Position numbers and translations under genes: made by a program | The notes under the pieces: generated by a model | Database searches by the model: none | The model's input: the letters and a program-made list of their open reading frames with translations, nothing else | What the model was told of the DNA's origin: nothing | Source: JBQTKD01 sp052386455 | Lineage (GTDB): Bacteria > Actinomycetota > Actinomycetes > Sporichthyales > Sporichthyaceae | Direction: 5' to 3' | Assembly (NCBI GenBank): GCA_052386455.1 | Contig: JBQTKD010000047.1 | Span: 4,049-68,048 of the forward strand | DNA: 64,000 nt | Part shown: piece after piece, positions 17,355 to 25,733 of the stretch | How the letters are laid out: each line of letters begins with the position of its first letter | Position numbering within the stretch: position 1 is the stretch's first letter

Positions 17355-17369
17355 TCGAACTCTGTTCGA
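17355..17369. promoter_or_regulatory. Second SOS-box-like inverted repeat, spacer one base short
   Basis: TCGAAC-TCT-GTTCGA has perfect 6-nt arms, identical to LexA half-sites, but with a 3-nt instead of a 4-nt spacer. LexA spacing is strict, so binding is doubtful; it may be a decayed or cooperative site. Confidence 0.35.
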
Positions 17370-17445
17370 CCGACGCGCCGTCCGCGGCGGACGGTCCTCG
17401 ACCCACCGTCCGCCGCGCTCGGTGCCCGAGGAGAGAGGGCAGACA

Positions 17446-17877
17446 GTGAACGCACCCGATCGTCGGCGAGCCGGCGAACTCGCCGCGGCCGCCCGCCGGG
17501 ACCTGGCGTTGGCCGAGCTGGCCGAACTCCCGGCAAGCCGGTACGCGGCCGCTCACCTGGCGGCGCTGCGCGCGGCGGCTGCGGTACTGGCCGCCCGGCC
17601 ACCCGCGGTCGAGGTGTCGGTGTCGAGCCGGGGGAGATCCACGGTCCGCCGCCGTCGCCCAACGAGTGCGTGGGACCAGCTGCCGGTGGTCGCGCCGGAG
17701 CTGGGTGCGTGGGCCGCGCGCTTCGCGGCGGGTGCGGCCAAGCGCGCCGCGGCCGAGGCGGGCTTCAGGGGCGCGGTGGATCGCGCGGAGGCGGACGAGC
17801 TGCTCGCCGCGGCCCGCACCTTCCTGGCGCTCGTGGAGGCGGCAATCGCGGTGGAGCCGGCAATCTTGGCCGGGTGA
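17446..17877 (+). CDS. SAV_6107-family HEPN-domain protein
   Basis: 143 residues from GTG 17446 with a purine-rich ribosome site (GAGGAGAGAGGG) upstream. Nearly all helical and alanine-rich: RRAGELAAAARRDLALAELAELPASRYAAAHLAALRAAAAVLA, then a basic loop (SRGRSTVRRRRPTSAWDQL), then VAPELGAWAARFAAGAAKRAAAEAG. This matches the SAV_6107-like HEPN family of actinobacteria, which is often found next to the SOS-induced ImuB/DnaE2 mutasome genes. Those genes are absent here, but LexA-like boxes precede the gene. The R-x4-6-H motif of HEPN RNases is not evident, so RNase activity is unlikely. Overlaps arfB by 4 nt. Confidence 0.8.
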   Translation: MNAPDRRRAGELAAAARRDLALAELAELPASRYAAAHLAALRAAAAVLAARPPAVEVSVSSRGRSTVRRRRPTSAWDQLPVVAPELGAWAARFAAGAAKRAAAEAGFRGAVDRAEADELLAAARTFLALVEAAIAVEPAILAG

Positions 17878-18323
17878 GCACGGAAGCGGCAGACCGGAGC
17901 GGCCTGCTCGTCGGCGGGGTGCGCATCCCCGAGGGCGAGCTGGCATGGCGATTTTCGCGGAGCTCGGGGCCCGGTGGGCAGAGCGTCAACACCACGGACT
18001 CTCGGGTCGAACTCGTCTTCAACCTCGCCGCCTCCACCGCGCTGCCGCACGTCTGGAAGCAGCGAGCCGTCGAGCGGCTCGCGGACCGGCTGGTCGACGG
18101 GGCGGTGGTTGTCGCATCCTCCGAGCATCGTTCGCAGCTGCGCAACCGCGATGCGGCGCGGGAGCGGATGGCCGAGCTCCTGCGGGAGGCCACGGCGCCT
18201 CCGCCTCGGCCGCGTCGCCCGACAAAGCCGAGCGCGGGGGCGAAGCGTCGCCGGCTCGAGGACAAGACCCGCCGGTCGACGCTCAAGGACATGCGGCGGG
18301 ACCCGAAAGGCCGCGACGACTAG
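17874..18323 (+). CDS. arfB: Alternative ribosome-rescue factor, peptidyl-tRNA hydrolase ArfB (YaeJ/ICT1)
   Basis: 149 residues from GTG 17874, overlapping the HEPN stop as GTGA. The catalytic GGQ is at 34-36 within SRSSGPGGQSVNTTDSRVEL, which is the RF-1 domain signature without the codon-recognition domains. The C-terminus is a long basic tail (RRPTKPSAGAKRRRLEDKTRR) that in E. coli YaeJ enters the empty mRNA channel of stalled ribosomes. It hydrolyses peptidyl-tRNA on non-stop ribosomes. Being coupled to a gene with LexA-like boxes suggests induction after DNA damage, which is inference. Confidence 0.92.
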   Translation: MSTEAADRSGLLVGGVRIPEGELAWRFSRSSGPGGQSVNTTDSRVELVFNLAASTALPHVWKQRAVERLADRLVDGAVVVASSEHRSQLRNRDAARERMAELLREATAPPPRPRRPTKPSAGAKRRRLEDKTRRSTLKDMRRDPKGRDD

Positions 18324-18485
18324 CGGCGGGATGTCCTCTTGGTCCGCTTCGACCGCAAGGTGCTGCGGCCGTCGGAGTGAACGAGCCGCCGATCGCCGGA
18401 AGTCGATCATGAGCCTGAGCGACCCTGCGTAGCGAGTCGCTGACGCTGTGTCTGCGACCTCGGAAGTGAAGCGGGGCGATTGCAC

Positions 18486-19460
18486 ATGGGCGCGGCGGAC
18501 GCACAGGCACGTGGACGGGCCACCTGGGTCGGCGGCTTGGCCGTTCTGGCGATCGCCGGGCTTGCGGTTGCGCCCGCCTCCGCGCAGGACCAGGCGGAGC
18601 TGACCATGACCGGTCAGTCCTTTGGCATCGCGGTCCTGTCCGACGGACTCCTTACCCCGGCGTCCGTTCCCGGTCCGGACACCGGCGAGATCGAGACGAC
18701 CTCGGCGGGCGACTACGACGCCCCCTGCGCAGTCGAGAGGAAGTTCGGGTTGGGCAGCGCCCACGCGCTGTGCGCCCGCTTCGGCACCACCCCCGCGGTG
18801 GACGGAGCCATCGCGCGCGCCTCGGCCGCCGAGGTCAAGATGACCATCGCCCAGATCGGCGAGATCTCGCTGTTCAACGTTCAGTCCGAATCGATGTCGC
18901 AGTGCGCCGGCTCCAAGGGAGCGTCGTCGGTCGGCGTTCTCAACGTCGCCGGCCAGACCTTCCCGATCGGCGCGCTGAAGCCCAACACCGTCTTCGACCT
19001 CGGCGACAAGGGCGACGGCGCCAAGGCCCACATCGTCTTCAACGAGCAGATCCAAGAAGCGGGCGAACTCACCGTCAACGCCGCGCGACTCGTCGTCACC
19101 GGCGGCGGCGCGGGCTCCACCGACGTCGTGATCGCCTCGTCGCGCAGCGGCGTCCAGAACTGCATGATCGCCGCCACGCCCGCAGCCCCGCAGCCCATCG
19201 CTCCGGCAGCGCCCGGCCCCGCACCGGCAGCGCCCGGCCCCGCACCGGCAGAGGCGGCCCCGCAGCCCGCACAGGCAGAGGCGGCCCCGCAGCCCGCTCC
19301 CGCCGACACCGCTCCCGCCGCCACCGCTCCGGCGGCTCCCGCGGAAGCGCCTGCCGCGCCGGCCCCGGCAGAGGTCGCACCCGCCCAGCCCGCGCCGGCC
19401 CAGCCCGCGCCGGCCCAGCCCCTGCCCGGTGAGCTGTCGTACTACCCGCCGATGCTCTAG
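18486..19460 (+). CDS. Secreted choice-of-anchor-P family protein with Pro/Ala-rich tail
   Basis: 324 residues from ATG 18486 (TTG 18480 is a weaker alternative). A Sec signal peptide ends at ASA33-Q34. Residues 40-225 form a beta-rich domain with conserved cysteines (DAPCAVE, ALCARF, SQCAG, QNCMI) and VLNVAGQTFPIG / IVFNEQIQEAGELTVNAARLVV, the pattern of the actinobacterial choice-of-anchor-P family. Residues about 231-310 are a low-complexity tail of Pro, Ala, Gln and Glu built from short DNA repeats, ending LPGELSYYPPML. No LPXTG or C-terminal membrane helix is seen, so the anchor, if any, is not standard. Function unknown; a cell-surface role is likely. Confidence 0.75.
   Translation: MGAADAQARGRATWVGGLAVLAIAGLAVAPASAQDQAELTMTGQSFGIAVLSDGLLTPASVPGPDTGEIETTSAGDYDAPCAVERKFGLGSAHALCARFGTTPAVDGAIARASAAEVKMTIAQIGEISLFNVQSESMSQCAGSKGASSVGVLNVAGQTFPIGALKPNTVFDLGDKGDGAKAHIVFNEQIQEAGELTVNAARLVVTGGGAGSTDVVIASSRSGVQNCMIAATPAAPQPIAPAAPGPAPAAPGPAPAEAAPQPAQAEAAPQPAPADTAPAATAPAAPAEAPAAPAPAEVAPAQPAPAQPAPAQPLPGELSYYPPML
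19197..19432 (+). repeat. Short in-frame tandem repeats encoding a Pro/Ala-rich tail
   Basis: A 21-nt unit (CCGGCAGCGCCCGGCCCCGCA) is repeated at about 19204 and 19225, and a 15-nt unit (CAGCCCGCGCCGGCC) at about 19387 and 19402, with degenerate copies between. All preserve the reading frame. Length variation between strains is likely. Confidence 0.6.
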
Positions 19461-19485
19461 AGCACGTGCTCGCCCTGACGAACCG

Positions 19486-20268
19486 TCACGGCGAGGCGAT
19501 GCGGGACAGCGCCGGAGGCAGCTCGGAAGCGGCCGCCCGGTCGAGCAGCCACAGGGTGCGAGCCCGGCCGAGCGCCCCGGCGGCCGGGATCTGCACGGGA
19601 CCCGCACCGGTCAACGCCATCCGCACGACGGGTGCCTTCTCCGCGCCCGCAGCCACGAGCCACACCTCGCGGGCGGAGCGAATGGCGGGCAGCGTCAGCG
19701 AGATTCGCGTGGGCGGCGGCTTGGGGGAGTTGCGCACCGCCACTGCTCCGCGCACGGTCTCGTGCAGCGCGGGCCGCTCGGGGAACAGCGACGCGACGTG
19801 CCCGTCCGGACCCACGCCGAGCATCAACACGTCGAAGGTCGGCGCCGGGCCGTGATCCTCCGGGCGACTCGCGGCCTTGAGTTCCTTGGCGTACCGCTCG
19901 GCGGCGGCATCGGGGTCGTCCCCGTCCAACCCGTCCGAGGGCTGCATCACGTGTACGCGATCCGGGTCGACCGGCACGTGGTTCAGCAGTGCGTCGCGGG
20001 CCTGCTGGGCGTTGCGATCGGCGTGGCCCTCGGGTACGAACCGGTCGTCGCCCCACCACACGTCCAGCCGCCGCCAGTCGATGGAGTCGTGGGCCGGCAT
20101 CGTGCGCAACGCCGCCAGAGTCGCTATGCCGACGGTGCCACCGGTCAGCACGACCGAGGCCGAGCCGCGCGCGGCCTGGGCGTCGACGAGCGTCGTGACG
20201 AGCCGGGCTGCCACCGCTGAGGCCAGGGTCGTGGCGTCGCGGTGCACGATCACGCTCGGTGCACTCAT
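19486..20268 (-). CDS. pgl: 6-phosphogluconolactonase
   Basis: 260 residues from ATG 20266-20268. It hydrolyses 6-phosphogluconolactone, step two of the oxidative pentose phosphate path. SASVVLTGGTVGIATL, WWGDDRFVPEGHADRNAQQARDALL and VLMLGVGPDGHVASLFPE are the SugarP_isomerase/Pgl motifs, with the catalytic His in GPDGHVASLFP. It ends the minus-strand cluster tkt-tal-pgi-zwf-opcA-pgl, 37 nt after opcA. Confidence 0.95.
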   Translation of the reverse strand: MSAPSVIVHRDATTLASAVAARLVTTLVDAQAARGSASVVLTGGTVGIATLAALRTMPAHDSIDWRRLDVWWGDDRFVPEGHADRNAQQARDALLNHVPVDPDRVHVMQPSDGLDGDDPDAAAERYAKELKAASRPEDHGPAPTFDVLMLGVGPDGHVASLFPERPALHETVRGAVAVRNSPKPPPTRISLTLPAIRSAREVWLVAAGAEKAPVVRMALTGAGPVQIPAAGALGRARTLWLLDRAAASELPPALSRIASP

Positions 20269-20305
20269 GGGCGGGGCTTCCCTTCGTTGGCGAACCGAGG
20301 CCGTG

Positions 20306-21205
20306 TCATCTGCAGAGCATGGCAAGGCACTCGGCGTAGATCTCGTCCGGGTCGAGCCGGCGCAGCTCCTCCGAGACCAGTACCGCCAGGTCGCGCCGAG
20401 CCAGGGCGAGCGGGCGCTCCGGATGGTCGGGGGAGCGGACGGTCGCCAGGCGGCCGTCCACGCGGCTGATCGCCAGTTCCCCGTCCGGAAAGTCCAGTCG
20501 CACCTCGGTCACGCCGGGTCCGTCGGACACGATCCGTTCGATTCCGATGCCCAACCTGTTCTCGAGCCACAGAGCGAGCAGTTCCGCGCTCGGGCTGTTG
20601 GCCTCCGCGGCCACGTGCCCGACACTCGGCCGAGTGTTCCGCTGGTCGAAGGCGCTCGCGAGGTAGCTGCGCCATCCGGTCAGCCGCGCCCAGGACAGAT
20701 CGGTGTCCCCGTCCCGGTAGCCCGCCGCCCGTTCCCGCAGCATCGCCATCGGGTCGCTCGCCTGGGCCAGGTCCGTGATGCGGCGCTGGCTCCACCGGGC
20801 CATCGGAGCCGTCGCCGGGCACGACGGGCCGTCGCCCGGCCAGTACGTCACCACGGGGGTGTCGGGCAGCAGCAACGGCACCACGACGGATTCGGCGTGC
20901 TCCGCGAGCTCGCCGGACAGGTCGAGGATCACGAGCTCGCCAGGGCCGCGCTCCCCGCCGCCGAACACCTCCGCGTCCAGCCGCGGCTCCTTGGACGCCG
21001 GATGCCGACGCACGACGAGGATCCGGGACGGATGCTCGCCCGCCGTGCGGCACGCCGCCTGCACGGCCGTGCTGTCGTCGTGCCCGTCGGCCACCACGAT
21101 CAGGGTCAGCACGTGCCCGGCCGCCGGCCCGCCGTGCGCCCGGCGAGCCGCGATCAGGGCCCGCTCGATCTCCTGCGACGTCGTGTCGGGCAAGGTCGTA
21201 CTCAC
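20306..21205 (-). CDS. opcA: Glucose-6-phosphate dehydrogenase assembly protein OpcA
   Basis: 299 residues from GTG 21205. OpcA is needed for assembly and redox control of glucose-6-phosphate dehydrogenase in cyanobacteria and actinobacteria. Characteristic stretches are VLTLIVVADGHDD, HPSRILVVRRHP, LLLPDTPVVTYWPGDGP and WARLTGWRSYLASAFD. Placed between zwf and pgl as usual for the phylum, with a 78-nt gap after zwf. Confidence 0.94.
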   Translation of the reverse strand: MSTTLPDTTSQEIERALIAARRAHGGPAAGHVLTLIVVADGHDDSTAVQAACRTAGEHPSRILVVRRHPASKEPRLDAEVFGGGERGPGELVILDLSGELAEHAESVVVPLLLPDTPVVTYWPGDGPSCPATAPMARWSQRRITDLAQASDPMAMLRERAAGYRDGDTDLSWARLTGWRSYLASAFDQRNTRPSVGHVAAEANSPSAELLALWLENRLGIGIERIVSDGPGVTEVRLDFPDGELAISRVDGRLATVRSPDHPERPLALARRDLAVLVSEELRRLDPDEIYAECLAMLCR

Positions 21206-21283
21206 CGCTTCACCCTCGTCCTCTGCCCGCGTGTGGGGCTTTCCGCGCGGCGCGATACCCCGACGTAGGGGCAGAAGTTGGGG

Positions 21284-22819
21284 TCATGGCCGCCGCCAGG
21301 TGCGTCCGTCGCGGGCGATCAGGGCGTCGGCGCCGGCCGGGCCCCAACTGCCGGGCGCGTAGTCGTCCGGGGGACCGAGCTTGGCCCAGTGGTCCTCGAT
21401 CGGGTCGAGCACCTGCCAGGACAGCTCCACCTCGCGGCTGCGGGGGAACAGCGGCGGTTCACCCAGGAGCACGTCGAGGATCAGCCGCTCGTAGGCCTCG
21501 GGGGAGCTTTCGGCGAACGAGCCGCCGTAGGCGAAGTCCATGTTCACGTCGCGGATCTCCATCGACGTCGCCGGCACCTTGGAGCCGAAGCGCACCGTGA
21601 CGCCCTCGTCCGGCTGGATGCGGAACACCAGCGCGTTCTGGCCCAACTCCTCGGTGGCAGTCGCCTCGAACGGCAGATGCGGCACTCGCTGGAAGGTCAG
21701 CGCGATCTCGGTGACCCGCCGCCCGAGCCGCTTGCCGGTCCGCAGATAGAACGGAACTCCGGCCCAGCGGCGGGTGTCGAGCTCCAGTTTCACCGCGGCG
21801 TAGGTCTCCGTCGTCGAGTCCGCGGGGATGCCCTCTTCCTCGCAGTACCCGAGGACCCGGCGCCCGCCCTGCCAGCCCGCGGCGTACCGGCCGCGGGCGG
21901 TCGAGGCTCCGAGGTCGGCTGGCAGCCGGATCGCCGACAGGACCTTTTCCTTCTCCGCTTGAAGATCCGAGGCTCGGAACGAGACGGGCTCCTCCATCGC
22001 GGTCAGCGCGAGGAGCTGCAGCAGATGGTTTTGCAGCACGTCGCGAGCGGCGCCGATGCCGTCGTAGTACCCGGCGCGCGATCCGATGCCGATGTCCTCG
22101 GCCATTGTGATCTGCACGTGGTCGACGAAGGATCGGTTCCAGATCGGCTCGAAGAGCTGGTTGGCAAAGCGCATCGCGAGGATGTTCTGCACCGTCTCCT
22201 TGCCGAGGTAGTGGTCGATGCGGAACACCGACTCGGCCGGGAACACGCCCTCGAGCACTCCGTTCAGTTCGCGGGCCGAGGCGAGGTCGTGGCCGAACGG
22301 TTTCTCGACGACCACGCGCCGCCACGGCACCCGTCCGGCCGTCCCCTCGGGACCGGGCTGCGCGAGGCCGTGCCGGGACAGCTGGCGGATGACGTCGGGA
22401 AAGAACTTGGGCGGAATCGACAGGTAGAACGCGTGGTTGCCCTCCGTGCCCCGAGCTGCGTCCAATTCCGCGACGGTTGCGGCCAACTGCTCGAAGGCCG
22501 CGTCGTCCGAGAAGTCGCCCGGCACGAAGCGGAATCCGTCGGCCAGTTGCGCCCAGACCTCCTCGCGAAAACCCGTGCGGGCGTGCTCGCGAACCGCGTC
22601 CTTCACGACCTGCGCGAAGTCCTCGTGCTCCCACGACCGTCGCGCGTAGCCCACCAGCGAGAAGCCGGGCGGCAGCAGGCCGCGGTTGGCGAGATCGTAG
22701 ATGGCCGGCATGACCTTCTTGCGGGCCAGATCGCCGGTGACCCCGAAGATCACCAAGCCGCAAGGACCGGCGACCCGCGGGAGCCGTTTGTCCCGCGGGT
22801 CGCGCAGTGGATTGCTCAC
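21284..22819 (-). CDS. zwf: Glucose-6-phosphate 1-dehydrogenase
   Basis: 511 residues from GTG 22819, chosen because AAGGA lies 7 nt upstream and the family starts (S)NPLRDPRDKRLPR; GTG 22837 would add six residues. Oxidises glucose-6-phosphate with NADP+. The cofactor motif is GVTGDLARKK, the active-site segment is RIDHYLGKETVQN (catalytic His follows in the same domain), and PFGHD is conserved. Clustered with its assembly factor OpcA. The hairpin at 22854-22915 separates it from pgi, so zwf may have its own promoter. Confidence 0.96.
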   Translation of the reverse strand: MSNPLRDPRDKRLPRVAGPCGLVIFGVTGDLARKKVMPAIYDLANRGLLPPGFSLVGYARRSWEHEDFAQVVKDAVREHARTGFREEVWAQLADGFRFVPGDFSDDAAFEQLAATVAELDAARGTEGNHAFYLSIPPKFFPDVIRQLSRHGLAQPGPEGTAGRVPWRRVVVEKPFGHDLASARELNGVLEGVFPAESVFRIDHYLGKETVQNILAMRFANQLFEPIWNRSFVDHVQITMAEDIGIGSRAGYYDGIGAARDVLQNHLLQLLALTAMEEPVSFRASDLQAEKEKVLSAIRLPADLGASTARGRYAAGWQGGRRVLGYCEEEGIPADSTTETYAAVKLELDTRRWAGVPFYLRTGKRLGRRVTEIALTFQRVPHLPFEATATEELGQNALVFRIQPDEGVTVRFGSKVPATSMEIRDVNMDFAYGGSFAESSPEAYERLILDVLLGEPPLFPRSREVELSWQVLDPIEDHWAKLGPPDDYAPGSWGPAGADALIARDGRTWRRP

Positions 22820-22853
22820 GAGCACGTCCTTCCCCACCGCGGGCGTCTTCTAC

Positions 22854-22915
22854 GCCCATAGTGCAGTCCGGGTCCGCGAAAGGCCGATCCTGCGTACCCG
22901 AACTGCACTATGGGC
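22854..22915. terminator. Conserved two-stem hairpin (ATAGTGCAGT family) after pgi
   Basis: GCCCATAGTGCAGT (22854-22867) pairs perfectly with ACTGCACTATGGGC (22902-22915). Loop-side GGGTCCGCG and TGCGTACCC partly pair. It starts 9 nt beyond the pgi stop (minus strand) and ends 35 nt before zwf. Same family as 4679-4738 and 53165-53226. Confidence 0.65.
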
Positions 22916-22923
22916 TCAGGTTG

Positions 22924-24540
22924 CTAGGAGTTCAGGGCGCTCAGAAGTTCCTGAAGGCCGGCCGCTCGGTCGGTCAGGTGCAGGCGCAGGATCGGCCGGT
23001 TGCGGCCCGTGAACGCACCCTGGTCGCCGAGTGCCTGGGCCAGGTGGAGCGTGCCGAAGGTGTACGGCTTGCCCGGTACCTCGAGGTCTTCGATCACGAC
23101 GCCGGTGATCTGCAGGTACGAACCGACCGGCGGGCCGCCCTTGTGGTACTGCCCGGTCGAGTGCAGGAACCGTGGGCCCCAGCCGAAGGTGACCTGACGG
23201 TCCTTCAGACGGCGCGCGCAGGCAGCGCGAACCTCTGCGGCCGAAGCGTCGGCGAACCGATCGAGGTAGGCCATCACCGCCAGGTAGCCGTGCTCGGGAA
23301 CGGTCGCCAGGAGGGCGTCCACCGCTGCGGTGAGGCTGGTCGCGCCGGCGGCGAGCTCGCCGAAGACCTGCACGGATCCAAAGGTCGCAACGGGCTCCGG
23401 GCTGGGCAGGCCCTCGGCGAGGAGTTTGCCGGTGTTCTCCTTGGACTCGGTCACGTTGGGCTGGTTGAACGGGTCGATCCCGAGGATGTGCCCGGCGACC
23501 GCGGTGGCGTACTCCCAGACGAGGAACTGCGCGCCGAGGGGACCGGCCACGGTCAGGCCCGCGCCGGGGACGTCGCCGAGGCCCGCGAGGACTGCATCGG
23601 ATCCGGCGCCGGCCCAGCCCGGGGCATCGCCGCTCTCGACGACGACGGGCAGAATCCCGACGCCGTCCTTGCCGGTGGACTCTGCGATGAGCTGCTCGGC
23701 CCAGTCTCCGAAGCCGACGATGCCGGTGTCTCCGGACGCCAGCACCAGTTTGTCCTGGCTCGCCTTCGCCGCGGCGCCCATTGCCGCTCCGAGGAGCAGG
23801 CCGGGGTTGTCGTTGGCCGCGAGCGATTCGCGGACGGCCTGCGCCTCGTCGAGGAGCTTGCCGACGTCCACGCCTGCGAGTGCGCTCGGGACGAGCCCGA
23901 ACGCGGTCAGCGCGCTGTACCGGCCGCCGACCGTCTCGTCGGCGAGAAAGATTGCCCGGTACCCGGCGTCGATGGACAGCTTCTCCAGCGGCGAACCGGG
24001 ATCGGTGACGACGACGATCCGCCGTGGAATCTGATCCTCGCTCAGACCTGCGTCGCGGAAGGCCTTCTCGTAGGCACGCCGGTGCGAGTCCGTCTCCACC
24101 GTGCCGCCGCTCTTCGACGCGACGACGACGATGGTCCGCTCGATTCGGTCCGCGATCGCAGCGCGGACCTGGCCCGGATCGGTGGTGTCCAGAACGGTCA
24201 GGTTGACCCCGGCGCACAGCGTGATGACCTCGGGTGCGAGGGACGAGCCGCCCATGCCGCCGAGCACGACGTGGTCCAGACCCTCGGCCCGTACCTGCCG
24301 GACGAGCGCGGAGAGCCGGGGGAGCAGGTCCCGCGACTTCGCGGCGGCGTCGAGCCACCCGAGCCGGATCGAGGCCTCGGGCTGTGCGGCGGGCCCCCAC
24401 AGGGTGTCGTCGCCGGCCGAGAGGCGCTTGGCCACGTCGTGCGCGGCGAGATCTGCCAATGCCGCCTCGGTGGCCTCGGCGAGCGTGGCGTCGGAGATCG
24501 CGACGGTCACGCCGCCCGCGCTCGCGGCGGTCAGCGCCAT
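22924..24540 (-). CDS. pgi: Glucose-6-phosphate isomerase
   Basis: 538 residues from ATG 24538-24540. An in-frame GTG at 24588 overlaps the tal stop as GTGA and would add SERDERGTSEKPERK; that charged leader is typical of repeated actinobacterial intergenic sequence, so I prefer the ATG, but coupling to tal could favour GTG. Interconverts glucose- and fructose-6-phosphate. Motifs: HVVLGGMGGSSLAPEV, VVASKSGGTVETD (phosphate-binding Ser/Thr), ADETVGGRYSALTAFGLVP, and the lysine-containing HKGGPPVGSYLQI near the C-terminus. Acts between glycolysis and the pentose pathway genes around it. Confidence 0.94.
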   Translation of the reverse strand: MALTAASAGGVTVAISDATLAEATEAALADLAAHDVAKRLSAGDDTLWGPAAQPEASIRLGWLDAAAKSRDLLPRLSALVRQVRAEGLDHVVLGGMGGSSLAPEVITLCAGVNLTVLDTTDPGQVRAAIADRIERTIVVVASKSGGTVETDSHRRAYEKAFRDAGLSEDQIPRRIVVVTDPGSPLEKLSIDAGYRAIFLADETVGGRYSALTAFGLVPSALAGVDVGKLLDEAQAVRESLAANDNPGLLLGAAMGAAAKASQDKLVLASGDTGIVGFGDWAEQLIAESTGKDGVGILPVVVESGDAPGWAGAGSDAVLAGLGDVPGAGLTVAGPLGAQFLVWEYATAVAGHILGIDPFNQPNVTESKENTGKLLAEGLPSPEPVATFGSVQVFGELAAGATSLTAAVDALLATVPEHGYLAVMAYLDRFADASAAEVRAACARRLKDRQVTFGWGPRFLHSTGQYHKGGPPVGSYLQITGVVIEDLEVPGKPYTFGTLHLAQALGDQGAFTGRNRPILRLHLTDRAAGLQELLSALNS

Positions 24541-24584
24541 CTTTCGCTCGGGCTTCTCACTCGTCCCTCGCTCGTCGCGCTCGC

Positions 24585-25709
24585 TCACTGAACTTCCGCC
24601 TGCACCCGCGACAGCGAGGCGCCGACCGAGGCGATCAGGTCGTCCCAGGCGGCGACGAACTTCTCGACCCCCTCCTGCTCCAGCAGGTCCACGACCTCGT
24701 CGTAGGAGATGCCGATCGCCGCGAGGTCGTCGAGAACCTTCTTGGCGGTGCCGTAGGAGCCGCGGACGGTGTCGTCGCCGGCGTCGGAGTGGTCCGCGAC
24801 GGCCTCGAGGGTCGCTTCGGGCATCGTGTTCACGACGCCGGCGGTGACGAGCTGGTCGACGTAGAGGGTGTCCGGGTACGCGGGGTCCTTCACGCCGGTC
24901 GAGGCCCATAGCGGGCGCTGCACCTTGGCGCCGGCGGAGGCCAGGGCCTTCCACCGGTCGGAGGAGAAGACCTCCTCGTAGGCCTGGAACGCGAGTTGCG
25001 CGTTCGCGACGCCGGCCTTGCCCTTGAGCGCCTTCGCCTCGTCCGTGCCGATCTTGTCCAGGCGCTTGTCGATTTCGGTGTCCACGCGGGACACGAAGAA
25101 GGACGCGACCGAGCCAATTGCCTCCAGCGGCAGACCGGCGGCGCGCGCGCGTTCCATGCCCTCGAGGAAGGCGTCCATCACGGCGCGGTAGCGCTGGAGG
25201 CTGAAGATCAAGGTGACGTTGACGCTGATGCCTTCGGCCAGCGCCTGCGAGATCGCCGGCAGGCCCTCGACCGTCGCCGGGATCTTGATGTAGAGGTTCG
25301 GGCGGTCCACGGTCCACCAGAGCGCGCGGGCCTCGGCGATGGTCGGGCGGGTGTGCTCGGCAAAACGCGGGTCGACCTCGATCGAGACGCGGCCGTCGAC
25401 GCCTGAGCTGGCGTCGTAGACCGGCCGCAGCACGTCGCACGCGTCGCGGACGTCGGCTGTGGTGAGGGAGCGGATCGCCTCCTCCACGGAGACTCCGCGC
25501 ACGGCGAGGTCGGCGAGCTGCGGGTCGTAGAGGTCCGACTTGGTGATCGCGGCCTGGAAGATCGCCGGGTTCGTGGTCACGCCGACGACCGCGCTGTCGC
25601 GTACGAGGGCCGCGAGGCCGCCCGTCTGCAGCCGCGCGCGAGAGAGGTCGTCCAGCCAGATCGCGACACCGGCGCCACTGAGCCGGCGAAGTCGTTCGTT
25701 CGTGGTCAT
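24585..25709 (-). CDS. tal: Transaldolase
   Basis: 374 residues from ATG 25707-25709. Moves a dihydroxyacetone unit between sedoheptulose-7-phosphate and glyceraldehyde-3-phosphate. It is the long actinobacterial/cyanobacterial type: AIWLDDLSR, GVTTNPAIFQAAI, NLYIKIPATVEGL with the Schiff-base lysine, VNVTLIFSLQRY, SVASFFVSRVDTEID and RPLWASTGVKDPAYPDTLYVDQL. 24 nt downstream of tkt, same operon. Confidence 0.96.
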   Translation of the reverse strand: MTTNERLRRLSGAGVAIWLDDLSRARLQTGGLAALVRDSAVVGVTTNPAIFQAAITKSDLYDPQLADLAVRGVSVEEAIRSLTTADVRDACDVLRPVYDASSGVDGRVSIEVDPRFAEHTRPTIAEARALWWTVDRPNLYIKIPATVEGLPAISQALAEGISVNVTLIFSLQRYRAVMDAFLEGMERARAAGLPLEAIGSVASFFVSRVDTEIDKRLDKIGTDEAKALKGKAGVANAQLAFQAYEEVFSSDRWKALASAGAKVQRPLWASTGVKDPAYPDTLYVDQLVTAGVVNTMPEATLEAVADHSDAGDDTVRGSYGTAKKVLDDLAAIGISYDEVVDLLEQEGVEKFVAAWDDLIASVGASLSRVQAEVQ

Positions 25710-25733
25710 CGCTGCTCCGCCTTCGTAGTGGGT

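Noticed and set aside
17355..17369. Bona fide second LexA site
   Set aside because: The spacer is one base short of the strict LexA form, so it is listed only as SOS-box-like.
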